Source of the DNA: a virus
Length of the DNA stretch: 45,906 nucleotides
Virus record (IMG/VR): IMGVR_UViG_3300050132_000309
Coordinates: 1 to 45,906 of that record
Reading direction: 5' to 3' (one strand)
The notes beneath the pieces were generated by a model. That model worked only from the letters and a program-made list of their open reading frames with translations, did not search any database and was not told the origin of the DNA. Both the position numbers and the translations under genes were made by a program. Each line of letters starts with the position of its first letter. Within the stretch, counting starts at the first letter, position 1. Positions 39,367-45,906 of this stretch are shown here, in pieces.

Positions 39367-40146
39367 ATGTCGCACATTGAAGCAACAAGCAGCCAGTTAA
39401 ACCAAATGCAGGTCTTGGCGGCGTTTGCATCGTTCATCAATCAGAGGCCTGGGCTCGACTTCGCGGACTACGGCAACGTCTCAGCCTGGCGGCAAGACTC
39501 AGCACAGATCACGCGGGACCGAAAGCGCGCACTGGCGGCGCTGCATGTCGCGGAAATCGCACCCTGGGACGCTATGGCAATGAAAGCGGCTTTCGGCGCA
39601 TTCTCGGGCAGACTGACGCCGGTTATCCGCGAAGACGGGAAACTCGGACTCGTCTATTGCACCGGCCAATACTGGCCGACCGAGTACCGCAAAGCGGCCG
39701 CCAACGTGCTGGAACAGTACGCACAGGCAGTCAGGCCAAAGCGAACGCCCCAGCCTGGGGATGCTTTCAACTCAATCGCGGACCTGGCGCACGCTAACGA
39801 GGCCGCTGGTATGCACTGGTTCGGCCGAGGCAATAGGAAGTTTGCGCGGTCCCGCGTGCTGCCAACCTTGTACAAGGGCGACCGGCTCATCTGGTTTGCG
39901 AGCAGCGAGAAAAACGGATGGGACGACAACAGCCCTCGCCGGTTCTCTGTTCGGGTGTTCGATCCGACCGATGCGAGCGTAAACACGGCGGGCGAATTCA
40001 ACGAATTCGCCCTCGCTGAGGATGCACGAGACCACGCCAAGGCAACCGCGAAAGCCGAGCGCGACGGGAAGCACACCAAGCCGGCGGAGCTGGGGCAAAA
40101 ATGTAGCTTCTGCGGACACTACGGGGACGGATGCACCGGAAAATAG
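39367..40146 (+). CDS. Unknown protein with C-terminal Cys cluster (259 aa)
   Basis: ATG at 39367 with ACGGAG upstream; the longer frame from 39325 covers the hairpin module. The N-terminal half is helical with Trp/Lys/Arg (DRKRALAALHVAEIAPWDAM). The C-terminus (CSFCGHYGDGC) can bind zinc. Possibly a nucleic-acid-binding protein; not recognised. Confidence 0.6.
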   Translation: MSHIEATSSQLNQMQVLAAFASFINQRPGLDFADYGNVSAWRQDSAQITRDRKRALAALHVAEIAPWDAMAMKAAFGAFSGRLTPVIREDGKLGLVYCTGQYWPTEYRKAAANVLEQYAQAVRPKRTPQPGDAFNSIADLAHANEAAGMHWFGRGNRKFARSRVLPTLYKGDRLIWFASSEKNGWDDNSPRRFSVRVFDPTDASVNTAGEFNEFALAEDARDHAKATAKAERDGKHTKPAELGQKCSFCGHYGDGCTGK

Positions 40147-40239
40147 TTTCCAAATAACACTCCGTCAGACAGCCCGAGGCCGGGCGGCGAGATGTACCCG
40201 GCCAACAACGCACCACCACCAGAAGAGAAGAGGCACAAA

Positions 40240-40818
40240 ATGAGAATCGGATATAAGCGTGTAAGTTCGCTTGACCAGAACACCGCCCGCCAACTTGAGG
40301 GCATCCAGGTCGATAAGGTTTTTGAAGACCATGCGAGCGGCAAGGACACGGCGCGCCCTCAGCTCCAAGCCGCTTTAGAGTGGGCGCGCGAGGGTGACCG
40401 CCTGGTTGTGCATAGCATGGACCGGCTTTGCCGCAACCTGGGCGACTTGCGCCGGGTCGTGGAAAGCCTCACGTCTCGCGGAGTCGAAGTGGAGTTCATC
40501 AAAGAGGGTATGATCTTCAACGGCGACGACACACCCATGGCAAAGTTCATGCTCAACATTATGGGATCTTTCGCAGAGCTGGAAAGATCTATGATCCTGG
40601 AAAGACAGCGGGAAGGCGTGGCCCTGGCAAAGAAAGCCGGCAAGTATCCCGGCCGGGCTCCAGCCATCCGCGCCGGCAACGGCAAGCTGGCGGAGCTGAC
40701 CAAGTTAGCCGCTGAAAACACCCCAGTTTCCGAAATGGCGCGCCAGGTTGGCGTATCAAGGCAGACAATCTATTCCTGGCTGAAGGCCAGGAAGCAACCT
40801 CAGGAGGTGGCAGCGTGA
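40240..40818 (+). CDS. Small serine recombinase (resolvase/invertase)
   Basis: 192 aa, ATG at 40240 with AGAGG upstream. N-terminal catalytic domain: RIGYKRVSSLDQN with the nucleophile Ser9, then HASGKDTARPQLQAAL and LVVHSMDRLCRNLGDL with the conserved arginines. C-terminal HTH (about 160-185: SEMARQVGVSRQTIYSWL). Length and order match Tn3 resolvases and Hin-type invertases, not large serine integrases. It could invert a segment, resolve multimers or move itself. The next gene overlaps its stop. Confidence 0.95.
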   Translation: MRIGYKRVSSLDQNTARQLEGIQVDKVFEDHASGKDTARPQLQAALEWAREGDRLVVHSMDRLCRNLGDLRRVVESLTSRGVEVEFIKEGMIFNGDDTPMAKFMLNIMGSFAELERSMILERQREGVALAKKAGKYPGRAPAIRAGNGKLAELTKLAAENTPVSEMARQVGVSRQTIYSWLKARKQPQEVAA

Positions 40819-41105
40819 AAAGCTGGCAACCAATCAGCAACGGTGGGAAATTTTATGTGCAATTAACAGGCGCCCGCACGCTGCATGAGGATTCGCGGGG
40901 TCGGCCAGTCCATTACCGATCAATCGAAAATGCCCGGAAGGCAGCGGACGGGCTCAACCGGGCAATGAGCCAGGCCGCTGCAATCCTATTCCGCAGAGCC
41001 CACTCTGCCAAACGCGTGATTGACCACATCAACGGAGACACCACGGATAACCGCTTGGAGAATTTACGCGCCGTAAGGGCATCCGAAAAGCAGGCCACAG
41101 CATGA
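40815..41105 (+). CDS. Truncated HNH-like endonuclease protein
   Basis: 96 aa, GTG at 40815 overlapping the recombinase stop (GTGA). The second half reads AKRVIDHINGDTTDNRLENL, which is an HNH core (D70, H71, N73, N79, N83), but the protein ends soon after and has no AP2 domain. The N-terminal part is a beta-like module. It may be a remnant of a homing endonuclease, or a small nickase. It is coupled to the recombinase and the membrane ORF. Confidence 0.6.
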   Translation: MKSWQPISNGGKFYVQLTGARTLHEDSRGRPVHYRSIENARKAADGLNRAMSQAAAILFRRAHSAKRVIDHINGDTTDNRLENLRAVRASEKQATA

Positions 41106-41215
41106 GCGGCCCCATCCCCTACCGTGACCCCTCTGACCATGCCTCCCTCCTCCGCTCTCTCCTCTGGCTCGTCTTGGCGATGGTGCTGAGCGCCTTGGCA
41201 GTAGTGCTTGAGTGA
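41102..41215 (+). CDS. Small single-pass membrane protein (37 aa)
   Basis: ATG at 41102 overlaps the previous stop (ATGA), so it is probably translated by coupling. The product has a polar start (MSGPIPYRDPSDH) and one hydrophobic helix (LLRSLLWLVLAMVLSALAVV). A role as holin-like or regulatory membrane peptide is possible but unproven. Confidence 0.55.
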   Translation: MSGPIPYRDPSDHASLLRSLLWLVLAMVLSALAVVLE

Positions 41216-41234
41216 CAACCCTTTAACCAACCAC

Positions 41235-41269
41235 CTACGGCAGCGGGACACTGAGATCAGCTGCCGTAG
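41235..41269 (+). other. Hairpin with 10-bp perfect stem
   Basis: CTACGGCAGC is exactly mirrored 15 nt later as GCTGCCGTAG. It follows the recombinase operon but lacks a T-tract. Possibly a factor-dependent terminator or mRNA end. Confidence 0.55.
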
Positions 41270-41449
41270 CGAAATCCAGATCCGAACCGAAGTGTATCTT
41301 ACTCAAAACAAACAAGGTACACCCCCACTCTAAGTGGCACATAGAACTAAGCCTTTTACCTAGAACATTTTAGCCCTTTAGAATCAACAGGTTACTAAGT
41401 ATTCCTTTTATTCTAAGAAGAAATCAAATCAATAAGAAAAAAGGTAATC

Positions 41450-41487
41450 AATACACTAATATGCTAAAATATATAATATAGTGTATT
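41450..41487. repeat. AT-rich inverted repeat AATACACTA
   Basis: AATACACTA (41450-41458) is mirrored as TAGTGTATT (41479-41487); a third direct copy is at 41853-41861. The interval is nearly pure A/T, suggesting easy melting. Confidence 0.6.
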
Positions 41488-41711
41488 AGCTAATTACATA
41501 ACTAATATACACGTTTTCTATAACTAACCGGGAAGATAGCACCCTGAAGCCATTTACTAGGTATGTGGTGGGTAATCAACAACTTGCGAAAGAACAACCC
41601 TTAGAATCCCCTCAGAACTACCCAGAATTTCCCGGAATTTTTCTAGGTAGAATGCTCCTCCCCCTGTGGTCATGAAGCCAGGACCTGTGGCGGTGGGACC
41701 CGGGCCTATTG

Positions 41712-41733
41712 CCATGGAGCCCGGGCTCCATGG
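41712..41733. other. 22-bp perfect palindrome
   Basis: CCATGGAGCCC followed by its exact reverse complement, flanked at both sides by GGTCAYGAASCC-type direct repeats (about 41668 and 41732). A palindrome without a spacer is a plausible dimer binding or recombination site. Confidence 0.65.
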
Positions 41734-41870
41734 TCACGAACCCAAGCCAATGTATGTAAGATAGGATTCCATGGGTATAATCTTGGGCGGTATATCAGGT
41801 CAGCGCACTCGACTCGTATGCGCGTCTATCTACAAAAAGCGCAGAGGCGCATAATACACTAATTTTTTAT

Positions 41871-41899
41871 TTGACTAATGCCTGTAAGCAGGATATTAT
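41871..41899 (+). promoter_or_regulatory. Promoter TTGACT-N17-TATTAT
   Basis: TTGACT (41871-41876), 17 bp containing a CCTG-TAAG-CAGG mini-hairpin, then TATTAT (41894-41899), 25 bp before the next gene's start codon. Strong housekeeping-type promoter. Confidence 0.75.
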
Positions 41900-41923
41900 C
41901 GTTTTGTAGTCATGGAGGGTGGA

Positions 41924-42340
41924 ATGGGAGACATCTACGAAATCAAGAAAGGCATACCGGCACCAGGTTCGAGCAATCAACCGAGCCTGACGAAGACCTT
42001 GCGGCAAATGGAGTACATGGACCGCATCGACATTCCTGGTGACAAAATATCCAGTGCGCATCCATGCGCGGCTCAAGTCGGTATAAAGATTAAAACACAA
42101 AAGAACAAAGACGGCACTTTTACTATCTGGCGGGTGGATTTGCCCGACATGCCACAGTTCTCGACCGCCAATGCCCCATCACCCAAGATAGAGATGACCG
42201 TGGCCAACCCCGATTTGGATCTGCCAGCGGGGTACTATATCCAGGAAGACCCTTATGGCCCAGAGATTTGGAAAGAGGGGAAACCACCCATCGCAACGGA
42301 AGATGTATCTGCTGTCGCCAAGAAATCAATTTTCGATTAG
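41924..42340 (+). CDS. Unknown protein (138 aa)
   Basis: ATG at 41924 with GGAGGGTGGA before; another ATG four codons earlier is less well placed. Polar N-terminus, beta region (QVGIKIKTQKNKDGTFTIWR), acidic C-terminus. Directly after a good promoter, so first gene of its own unit. Function unknown. Confidence 0.65.
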   Translation: MGDIYEIKKGIPAPGSSNQPSLTKTLRQMEYMDRIDIPGDKISSAHPCAAQVGIKIKTQKNKDGTFTIWRVDLPDMPQFSTANAPSPKIEMTVANPDLDLPAGYYIQEDPYGPEIWKEGKPPIATEDVSAVAKKSIFD

Positions 42341-42354
42341 AGAGGCCTCATCAC

Positions 42355-42615
42355 ATGCCACACAGTCACGATTGGGAAGATGATAATGTTGACCCGCTGC
42401 GAGGCTCTAAAGGGGACACGGCTTTTCTCAGATCAAACTACAAATTTATGGCCGTCGGCGGGGTCTTCAGAACTGTAAAGGCGAAATTCCTTCCGGCGAC
42501 GATCCATGCCGAAGCGGAAAAGGCCGGCTGGCGTGTCAAAGTGACGAATGAAGATCCATGGCTCAAGGTCACAGTTGTGGGGAAGGCTCTGCGGCGGAAC
42601 CCGGACCCGCGGTGA
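42355..42615 (+). CDS. Unknown basic protein (86 aa)
   Basis: ATG at 42355 with a weak SD; a longer overlapping frame is not supported. Polar N-terminus (PHSHDWEDDNVDPLRGSKGD), beta/alpha core (YKFMAVGGVFRTVKAKFLPA) and basic end. Function unknown. Confidence 0.6.
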   Translation: MPHSHDWEDDNVDPLRGSKGDTAFLRSNYKFMAVGGVFRTVKAKFLPATIHAEAEKAGWRVKVTNEDPWLKVTVVGKALRRNPDPR

Positions 42616-42733
42616 ACAGTTCCGGCCTGGCTTTGGCGCAGTGCATATGTAAGGCGTTAAACAAAGGGTATAGCCTTCAGTACCACTTTGTGATACGCAG
42701 TGTAATTATTTACTTGATTGTGTACGATTTTGC

Positions 42734-42763
42734 TTGACAGTGTTTGTCGGATTGCTCTACCTT
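42734..42763 (+). promoter_or_regulatory. Possible promoter TTGACA-N18-TACCTT
   Basis: TTGACA (42734-42739), 18 bp, then TACCTT (42758-42763), about 45 bp before the 82-aa gene. The gap 42616-42808 has no gene. Confidence 0.5.
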
Positions 42764-42764
42764 T

Positions 42765-42778
42765 ACATCATGCAAGGG
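42765..42778 (+). repeat. Partial copy of the shared leader cassette
   Basis: ACATCATGCAAGGG, the 5' part of the leader cassette found in full at 43109, 43911 and 45372. Here the second half differs (AAGGAGCAGCAAAAATG). Confidence 0.7.
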
Positions 42779-42808
42779 CGGTACTCAACCGCATAAGGAG
42801 CAGCAAAA

Positions 42809-43057
42809 ATGCAAATTGTTATCGCATGGACGGAAGAAACTCAAGAGATCGTGAAAATTGGCCGCGTAGATTTGGGCGAATCTCACAAGTTTCGCACTGT
42901 CCTTACTCCTAAAGCGTGCATGTGGGTCAACAAAGGAAATGCTCGCGATTTAGCTAAGGCTCGCGTATACGCCGCTAACGAAGGACACGCTGTCCTATGC
43001 TACGAGAATGAACACAATCCGCTAGAAAAGGCAAAGATCGACATCATGGCCGTATAA
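42809..43057 (+). CDS. Unknown protein (82 aa)
   Basis: ATG at 42809 with AAGGAG nine bases before. Beta-rich start (QIVIAWTEETQEIVKIGRVD) and helical end. It belongs to the group of downstream genes sharing similar leaders. Function unknown. Confidence 0.65.
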   Translation: MQIVIAWTEETQEIVKIGRVDLGESHKFRTVLTPKACMWVNKGNARDLAKARVYAANEGHAVLCYENEHNPLEKAKIDIMAV

Positions 43058-43086
43058 CCTCCGCCGCGCGGTACTTGCCGTAAGCT

Positions 43087-43102
43087 GGTGCAATATCGCA
43101 CC
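43087..43102 (+). other. Hairpin GGTGCAATATCGCACC (copy 1)
   Basis: GGTGC-AATATC-GCACC; an exact second copy is at 44759-44774, and a related longer one (GGTGCAA-AGTA-TTGCACC) at 45089-45106. All lie between genes, shortly before an SD. Confidence 0.65.
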
Positions 43103-43108
43103 AATCCG

Positions 43109-43140
43109 CACACATCATGCAAGGGAGGAAACAAAAATGA
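43109..43140 (+). repeat. Leader/RBS cassette, full copy 1
   Basis: A 32-bp block from CACACATCATGCAAGG through GAGGAAACAAAAATGA, including the start codon, is identical at 43109-43140, 43911-43942 and 45372-45403. It supplies SD and spacer for three different genes. Confidence 0.9.
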
Positions 43141-43892
43141 CAACAAAATCGAACCTCGTGCCTATCATGCGAACCTGTAACGCAAACATGACTTCATACG
43201 GCGGCTTCAAATGGCCGCGCAAAGGGCTGGTCACTTGCTCTGACTGGGAGCCTACCTACAAATGCGGCAACGGCCTTCATGGTCTCCTTAACGGCGAAGG
43301 AAACGGCTCACTACTCAACTGGTCAGGTGATGCGGTCTGGCTTGTTGTGATGGTGGAAGAGTCCGCCATATTGTCAGGCCAAGGTGATCTTACCGACAAA
43401 TGCAAGTTCCCTTGCGGCACCGTCGTTTTTTCCGGAGCGCGTGACAAAGCTATCGCTGAGATGGTGAAGCGGGGTGCCAACCTTGCAAAGATCGTCGGCG
43501 GCACAGCCACGGCGGGCGACAGAGGCACAGCCACGGCGGGCGACTACGGCACAGCCACGGCGGGCGACTACGGCACAGCCACGGCGGGCGTCGGCGGCAC
43601 AGCCACGGCGGGCGACAGAGGCACAGCCACGGCGGGCGTCGACGGCACAGCCACGGCGGGCGACAGAGGCACAGCCACGGCGGGCGTCGGCGGCACAGCC
43701 ACGGCGGGCTACAGAGGCACAGCCACGGCGGGCGACTACGGCACAGCCACGGCGGGCGACAGAGGCATCCTCAATATCCGCTATTGGGATGGAAATAGGT
43801 ATCGCATTGCCATCTTCTATGTTGGGGAAGATAATATTGAGCCAAATACTCCTTATCGCCTCAATGACGATCACAAGGCAGTAAAAGCCTAA
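43137..43892 (+). CDS. Phage protein with GTATAGDR octapeptide repeats (DUF7666-like)
   Basis: 251 aa, ATG at 43137 within the shared leader cassette. Residues 1-121 form a globular domain (CNANMTSYGGFKWPRKGLVT, KCGNGLHGLL, AVWLVVMVEESAIL) like the N-terminal domain of phage proteins annotated DUF7666, which I recall as carrying such repeats. Then 11 octapeptides GTATAG(D/V/Y)x (122-209) and a C-terminal beta cap (ILNIRYWDGNRYRIAIFYVG). The repeat region probably forms a beta-helix. Its function in phages is unknown. Confidence 0.75.
   Translation: MTTKSNLVPIMRTCNANMTSYGGFKWPRKGLVTCSDWEPTYKCGNGLHGLLNGEGNGSLLNWSGDAVWLVVMVEESAILSGQGDLTDKCKFPCGTVVFSGARDKAIAEMVKRGANLAKIVGGTATAGDRGTATAGDYGTATAGDYGTATAGVGGTATAGDRGTATAGVDGTATAGDRGTATAGVGGTATAGYRGTATAGDYGTATAGDRGILNIRYWDGNRYRIAIFYVGEDNIEPNTPYRLNDDHKAVKA
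43500..43763 (+). repeat. 24-bp tandem coding repeat, 11 units
   Basis: Units GGCACAGCCACGGCGGGC plus a variable 6-mer (GACAGA, GACTAC, GTCGGC, GTCGAC or TACAGA). Same unit length as the repeat at 37229-37828 but unrelated sequence. Confidence 0.95.
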
Positions 43893-43910
43893 CCCATGTT
43901 CTTAATCTGT

Positions 43911-43942
43911 CACACATCATGCAAGGGAGGAAACAAAAATGA
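43911..43942 (+). repeat. Leader/RBS cassette, full copy 2
   Basis: Identical to 43109-43140 and 45372-45403; here it precedes the duplicated gene. Confidence 0.9.
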
Positions 43943-44286
43943 CGATCACTCTCAAAATCAAAAGCAACATGGCTGATGATTACACCCCTTACCCTGGCGA
44001 GCGCACTGAGTATGGACGGGTACATGATGTTGAGGTCGCACTTACGACAGATCACGCGACATCGTCTTATGGTATCCCTGTCCTTGTCGATAGCAACGGC
44101 ACGGCTTATGGTGCCAGTGATCGCGTCCCTTTGGCTTGTGTCCAGCCAGCCAGTTATGCCGTCGAGTTGGCGTTTGCCAATTATCCGACGGGAGAGGATT
44201 TGAGTTTTGGTGCGGAGCCGGTTCCGGCAGATTACCAGGCGCAATACAACTCCGCAGCAAAGATGGTGGAGAGTTTCTGCCGTTAG
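43939..44286 (+). CDS. Unknown protein, complete copy of a duplicated gene (115 aa)
   Basis: ATG at 43939 with GGAGG in the shared cassette. Beta-rich start (MTITLKIKSNMADDYTPY), central region (TSSYGIPVLVDSNGTAYGAS) and helical end. The first 115 bases of coding sequence are repeated with three differences at the window end. Function unknown. Confidence 0.75.
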   Translation: MTITLKIKSNMADDYTPYPGERTEYGRVHDVEVALTTDHATSSYGIPVLVDSNGTAYGASDRVPLACVQPASYAVELAFANYPTGEDLSFGAEPVPADYQAQYNSAAKMVESFCR

Positions 44287-44325
44287 GCTCCGCCGAGTCG
44301 TTCTTTAATAACCAGGAGGTGGAGC

Positions 44326-44748
44326 GTGACAATGTTTCATGAAACGTTAGAAGAGCAACTTTCGCGTGTTGATTTGATGGTTAGCGACGATTCGAAATCA
44401 GATTTGAGCGAATACGAACGTGACGCATTGCGGGCGGTGATACTTGAACTCCGCATTATCTCCCACGCTTTCTTGGCCTTGAAGGAAAAGGAGGACGCAA
44501 CACAACAAAGCTACGAGCGCGTGTCGGAATTGGCCGAGAATCTTACTGCAACTCTCCGCGCAATCCGAGACGCAAACTATCGGGAATGGGAAGAACTTGC
44601 AACTCCAGACGAGTTTGTGAAATGGGCGCAGTCGATAGCAAGAGCCGCAGTTAGTTCCGTCTTGCCGTCAGACCGCAGCGCATCCAGCGGCCAATCGCAA
44701 ATACCACAGGCGGAAAACCAAGAAGCAAGCGGCTATCACTGGGCCTAG
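44326..44748 (+). CDS. Unknown helical protein (140 aa)
   Basis: GTG at 44326 with AGGAGG six bases before; an ATG two codons later is an alternative. Helical throughout (YERDALRAVILELRIISHAF, RVSELAENLTATLRAIRDAN), acidic. Possible coiled coil. Function unknown. Confidence 0.65.
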   Translation: MTMFHETLEEQLSRVDLMVSDDSKSDLSEYERDALRAVILELRIISHAFLALKEKEDATQQSYERVSELAENLTATLRAIRDANYREWEELATPDEFVKWAQSIARAAVSSVLPSDRSASSGQSQIPQAENQEASGYHWA

Positions 44749-44758
44749 CAGCCTAACA

Positions 44759-44774
44759 GGTGCAATATCGCACC
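44759..44774 (+). other. Hairpin GGTGCAATATCGCACC (copy 2)
   Basis: Exact copy of 43087-43102, in the gap before the next gene. Confidence 0.65.
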
Positions 44775-44800
44775 AAAACGTAGTACAGGAGATGAAAACC

Positions 44801-45070
44801 ATGAAATACAAAGCTAAGGATGTTCCCTCAGTGAGCGCGTGTGTTGGATGCCTATTTAATATTGGCGAAAACTCCACAGAATGTATTGAGCCTACCGCTT
44901 CTCAGATGACATCTTGCTGCACTTTTGTCTGCGCGTGCGTTTGGAGACAAACAAGCAGGCCAGCAAACTGCCGTTGCCACTCGGACGGCACAATGAACAT
45001 CGATTGCCCAGTCCATCAGGCTGGAATAAGGTCGGCTGCTTCGACAGGTAGCCAGGCATGGACGATTTAA
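44801..45070 (+). CDS. Cys-rich small protein (89 aa)
   Basis: ATG at 44801, chosen because CAGGAG lies at nine bases; the ATG at 44792 overlaps the SD. Cysteines in CVGC, CCTFVCACVW and CRCHSDGTMNIDCPVH; the last phrase is common at the end of small phage proteins. Likely zinc-binding. Function unknown. Confidence 0.65.
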   Translation: MKYKAKDVPSVSACVGCLFNIGENSTECIEPTASQMTSCCTFVCACVWRQTSRPANCRCHSDGTMNIDCPVHQAGIRSAASTGSQAWTI

Positions 45071-45088
45071 CAGGTTGTCAAACCATTT

Positions 45089-45106
45089 GGTGCAAAGTAT
45101 TGCACC
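45089..45106 (+). other. Hairpin GGTGCAA-AGTA-TTGCACC (related copy 3)
   Basis: Seven-bp stem, 4-nt loop; related to the two exact copies of GGTGCAATATCGCACC upstream. Confidence 0.6.
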
Positions 45107-45121
45107 TGAAAGGTGAATCAA

Positions 45122-45367
45122 ATGGGAACGAAGGAATTCAAAACTACCGTGGCCGGAGTGGGGCCTTTTTGTGTGGAGTACGCGGATGGCGAAATCGTCA
45201 CCATGCGCCACGAGGAACTTCAACACCTACTTGCCGCCGCGCCCGCAATGTACGAGGCGTTGCACCGGGCAGTAACTGATATGGAGTTTTGGTCGAAGGG
45301 TCACTCTGACGCAGAGATCGCAATTGCGCGCGCAGCACTAGCCCAGGCCGAAGGTCATGTAAGATAA
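45122..45367 (+). CDS. Unknown protein (81 aa)
   Basis: ATG at 45122 with AAGGTG at eight bases; an in-frame GTG three codons earlier overlaps that SD. Beta start (KEFKTTVAGVGPFCVEYADG) and two helices (EELQHLLAAAPAMYEALHRA, DAEIAIARAALAQAEG). Function unknown. Confidence 0.65.
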   Translation: MGTKEFKTTVAGVGPFCVEYADGEIVTMRHEELQHLLAAAPAMYEALHRAVTDMEFWSKGHSDAEIAIARAALAQAEGHVR

Positions 45368-45371
45368 CCCG

Positions 45372-45403
45372 TCACACATCATGCAAGGGAGGAAACAAAA
45401 ATG
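45372..45403 (+). repeat. Leader/RBS cassette, full copy 3
   Basis: Identical to 43109-43140 and 43911-43942. Confidence 0.9.
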
Positions 45404-45766
45404 AGCAACGTTATACACGGCTTACGGACATTCGAATTGACAGAGGACGGGAGCGAGAAGGTTGAATATACCTATCGCCGCCTGGGAAACATTGGCGCTA
45501 CAGATGCAGAGTGGAAGGGGAGCCGCGAAAGCGTCCAAGGAACGTATTGTCAGTCCGAGGACGCACTTGAATACATCAACCTCCTGCTTGCATATCGGGA
45601 AGGGCACTCCGTCATGGGAAGTGGAAGGGAGTGTTTTGTTACTGAAGGTTATGACGGTCGATGCGCCCTCTGTAAAGAGACAGACCGCTTGACCGGCAAG
45701 GATCAACACGATAGTGCATTGGATAAAATGCTGGCCTTATTGAGGAGCAAAAACAATGGACTCTGA
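45401..45766 (+). CDS. Unknown protein (121 aa)
   Basis: ATG at 45401 in the shared leader cassette. Mixed alpha/beta, with one CALCKETD motif near the C-terminus. Function unknown. Confidence 0.65.
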   Translation: MSNVIHGLRTFELTEDGSEKVEYTYRRLGNIGATDAEWKGSRESVQGTYCQSEDALEYINLLLAYREGHSVMGSGRECFVTEGYDGRCALCKETDRLTGKDQHDSALDKMLALLRSKNNGL

Positions 45767-45779
45767 TCACCTGGGGACC

Positions 45780-45906
45780 GAGGAAACAAAAATGACGATC
45801 ACTCTCAAAATCAAAAGCAACATGGCTGATGATTACACCCCTTACCCTGGCGAGCGCACTGAGTATGGACGGGTACATGATGTTGAGTGCGCGCTTACGA
45901 CAGATC
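45780..45906 (+). repeat. Second copy of 43927-44053 (127 bp, 3 mismatches)
   Basis: SD region and start of the duplicated gene match 43927-44053 at 124 of 127 positions. The three differences are clustered and change Val to Cys. The window ends inside the repeat, so the copy's full length is unknown. Confidence 0.9.
45792..45906 (+). CDS. Partial duplicate of the gene at 43939-44286
   Basis: ATG at 45792 with GAGGAAACAAAA before it; only the first 38 codons are in the window. The predicted protein differs from the upstream copy by one residue in that part. Function unknown; a tandem-duplicated gene family seems likely. Confidence 0.75.
   Translation, partial: MTITLKIKSNMADDYTPYPGERTEYGRVHDVECALTTD

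Larger units (their letters stand above)
41216..41910. other. Long non-coding AT-rich region with palindromes
   Basis: About 700 bp without a credible gene, with clearly lower GC than its surroundings. It has a 10-bp-stem hairpin (41235-41269), three copies of AATACACTA or its complement (41450-41458, inverted 41479-41487, 41853-41861), a 22-bp perfect palindrome (41712-41733), direct repeats of GGTCAYGAASCC around it, and a promoter at the end. Candidates: recombination site of the adjacent serine recombinase, replication origin, or a regulatory region. Confidence 0.7.

Noticed and set aside
43374-43884. Alternative ORFs over the GTATAGDR repeat
   Set aside because: Same reason: repeat length divisible by three keeps other frames open; they lack SDs.
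1-45906. Diversity-generating retroelement or tRNA genes
   Set aside because: No reverse-transcriptase ORF and no template/variable repeat pair were seen; no cloverleaf with TTC-anchored arms was recognised by eye.
45780-45906. Direct terminal redundancy of a linear or circular genome
   Set aside because: The left end of the window lies inside a fibre gene and does not match the right end; the repeat matches an internal gene with three differences, so it is a duplication.

Overview
The window looks like part of a short-tailed (podovirus-type) double-stranded DNA bacteriophage genome, or a prophage, from a GC-rich bacterial host. Evidence: a large terminase, portal, scaffold, major capsid protein, connector, a beta-rich tail-hub protein, three alanine/glutamine-rich probable ejection proteins and a tail fibre lie in one leftward operon. 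There is no tape-measure, tube or sheath gene. Genes are short, overlap by ATGA/GTGA, and mostly have clear Shine-Dalgarno (SD) sites; TTG and GTG starts are common. The host cannot be named from sequence alone. No DNA polymerase, helicase, primase or recognisable lysis gene is present, so these probably lie beyond the window edges.

Layout. (1) 1-25705, minus strand: morphogenesis. Read in transcription order (right to left): an HNH/AP2 homing endonuclease, a large terminase carrying an intein, a dual-frame ORF, several small very basic proteins, the portal, a run of tiny basic ORFs, scaffold, major capsid protein, a probable decoration protein, an intrinsic terminator, connector, hub, two GNAT-like proteins, a cupin-like protein, internal virion proteins, and a tail fibre that runs off the left edge. 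(2) 25770-33748, minus strand: about 20 small, tightly overlapping genes of unknown function. They include several Cys-rich putative zinc proteins, a KTSC-like protein and a multi-HTH protein, and the cluster ends in a second HNH/AP2 endonuclease. (3) 33802-34262: a divergent control region with promoters in both directions, palindromic operator-like repeats and a perfect DnaA box. (4) 34263-45906, plus strand: a rightward accessory/early block of mostly unknown small proteins. It holds paired intergenic hairpins, two genes with 24-bp coding repeats, a small serine recombinase with an HNH-like fragment and a small membrane protein, a 700-bp AT-rich non-coding region with palindromes, and a set of genes sharing a near-identical leader/RBS cassette. 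The last gene is a second copy of an upstream gene, cut by the window end.

Most striking observations: two HNH endonuclease genes are each preceded by a 61-nt leader of identical length with covarying stems that enclose the SD and start codon, placed 3 nt after a -10 box; an intein sits at the terminase nuclease active site; the leftward promoters share an unusual -35 (TTGCAA) while rightward promoters share a different operator-like box; the tail fibre starts with a textbook Sec signal peptide; and a 15-bp string of unknown role occurs three times in the structural operon. All functional assignments come from reading the sequence; no homology search was run.
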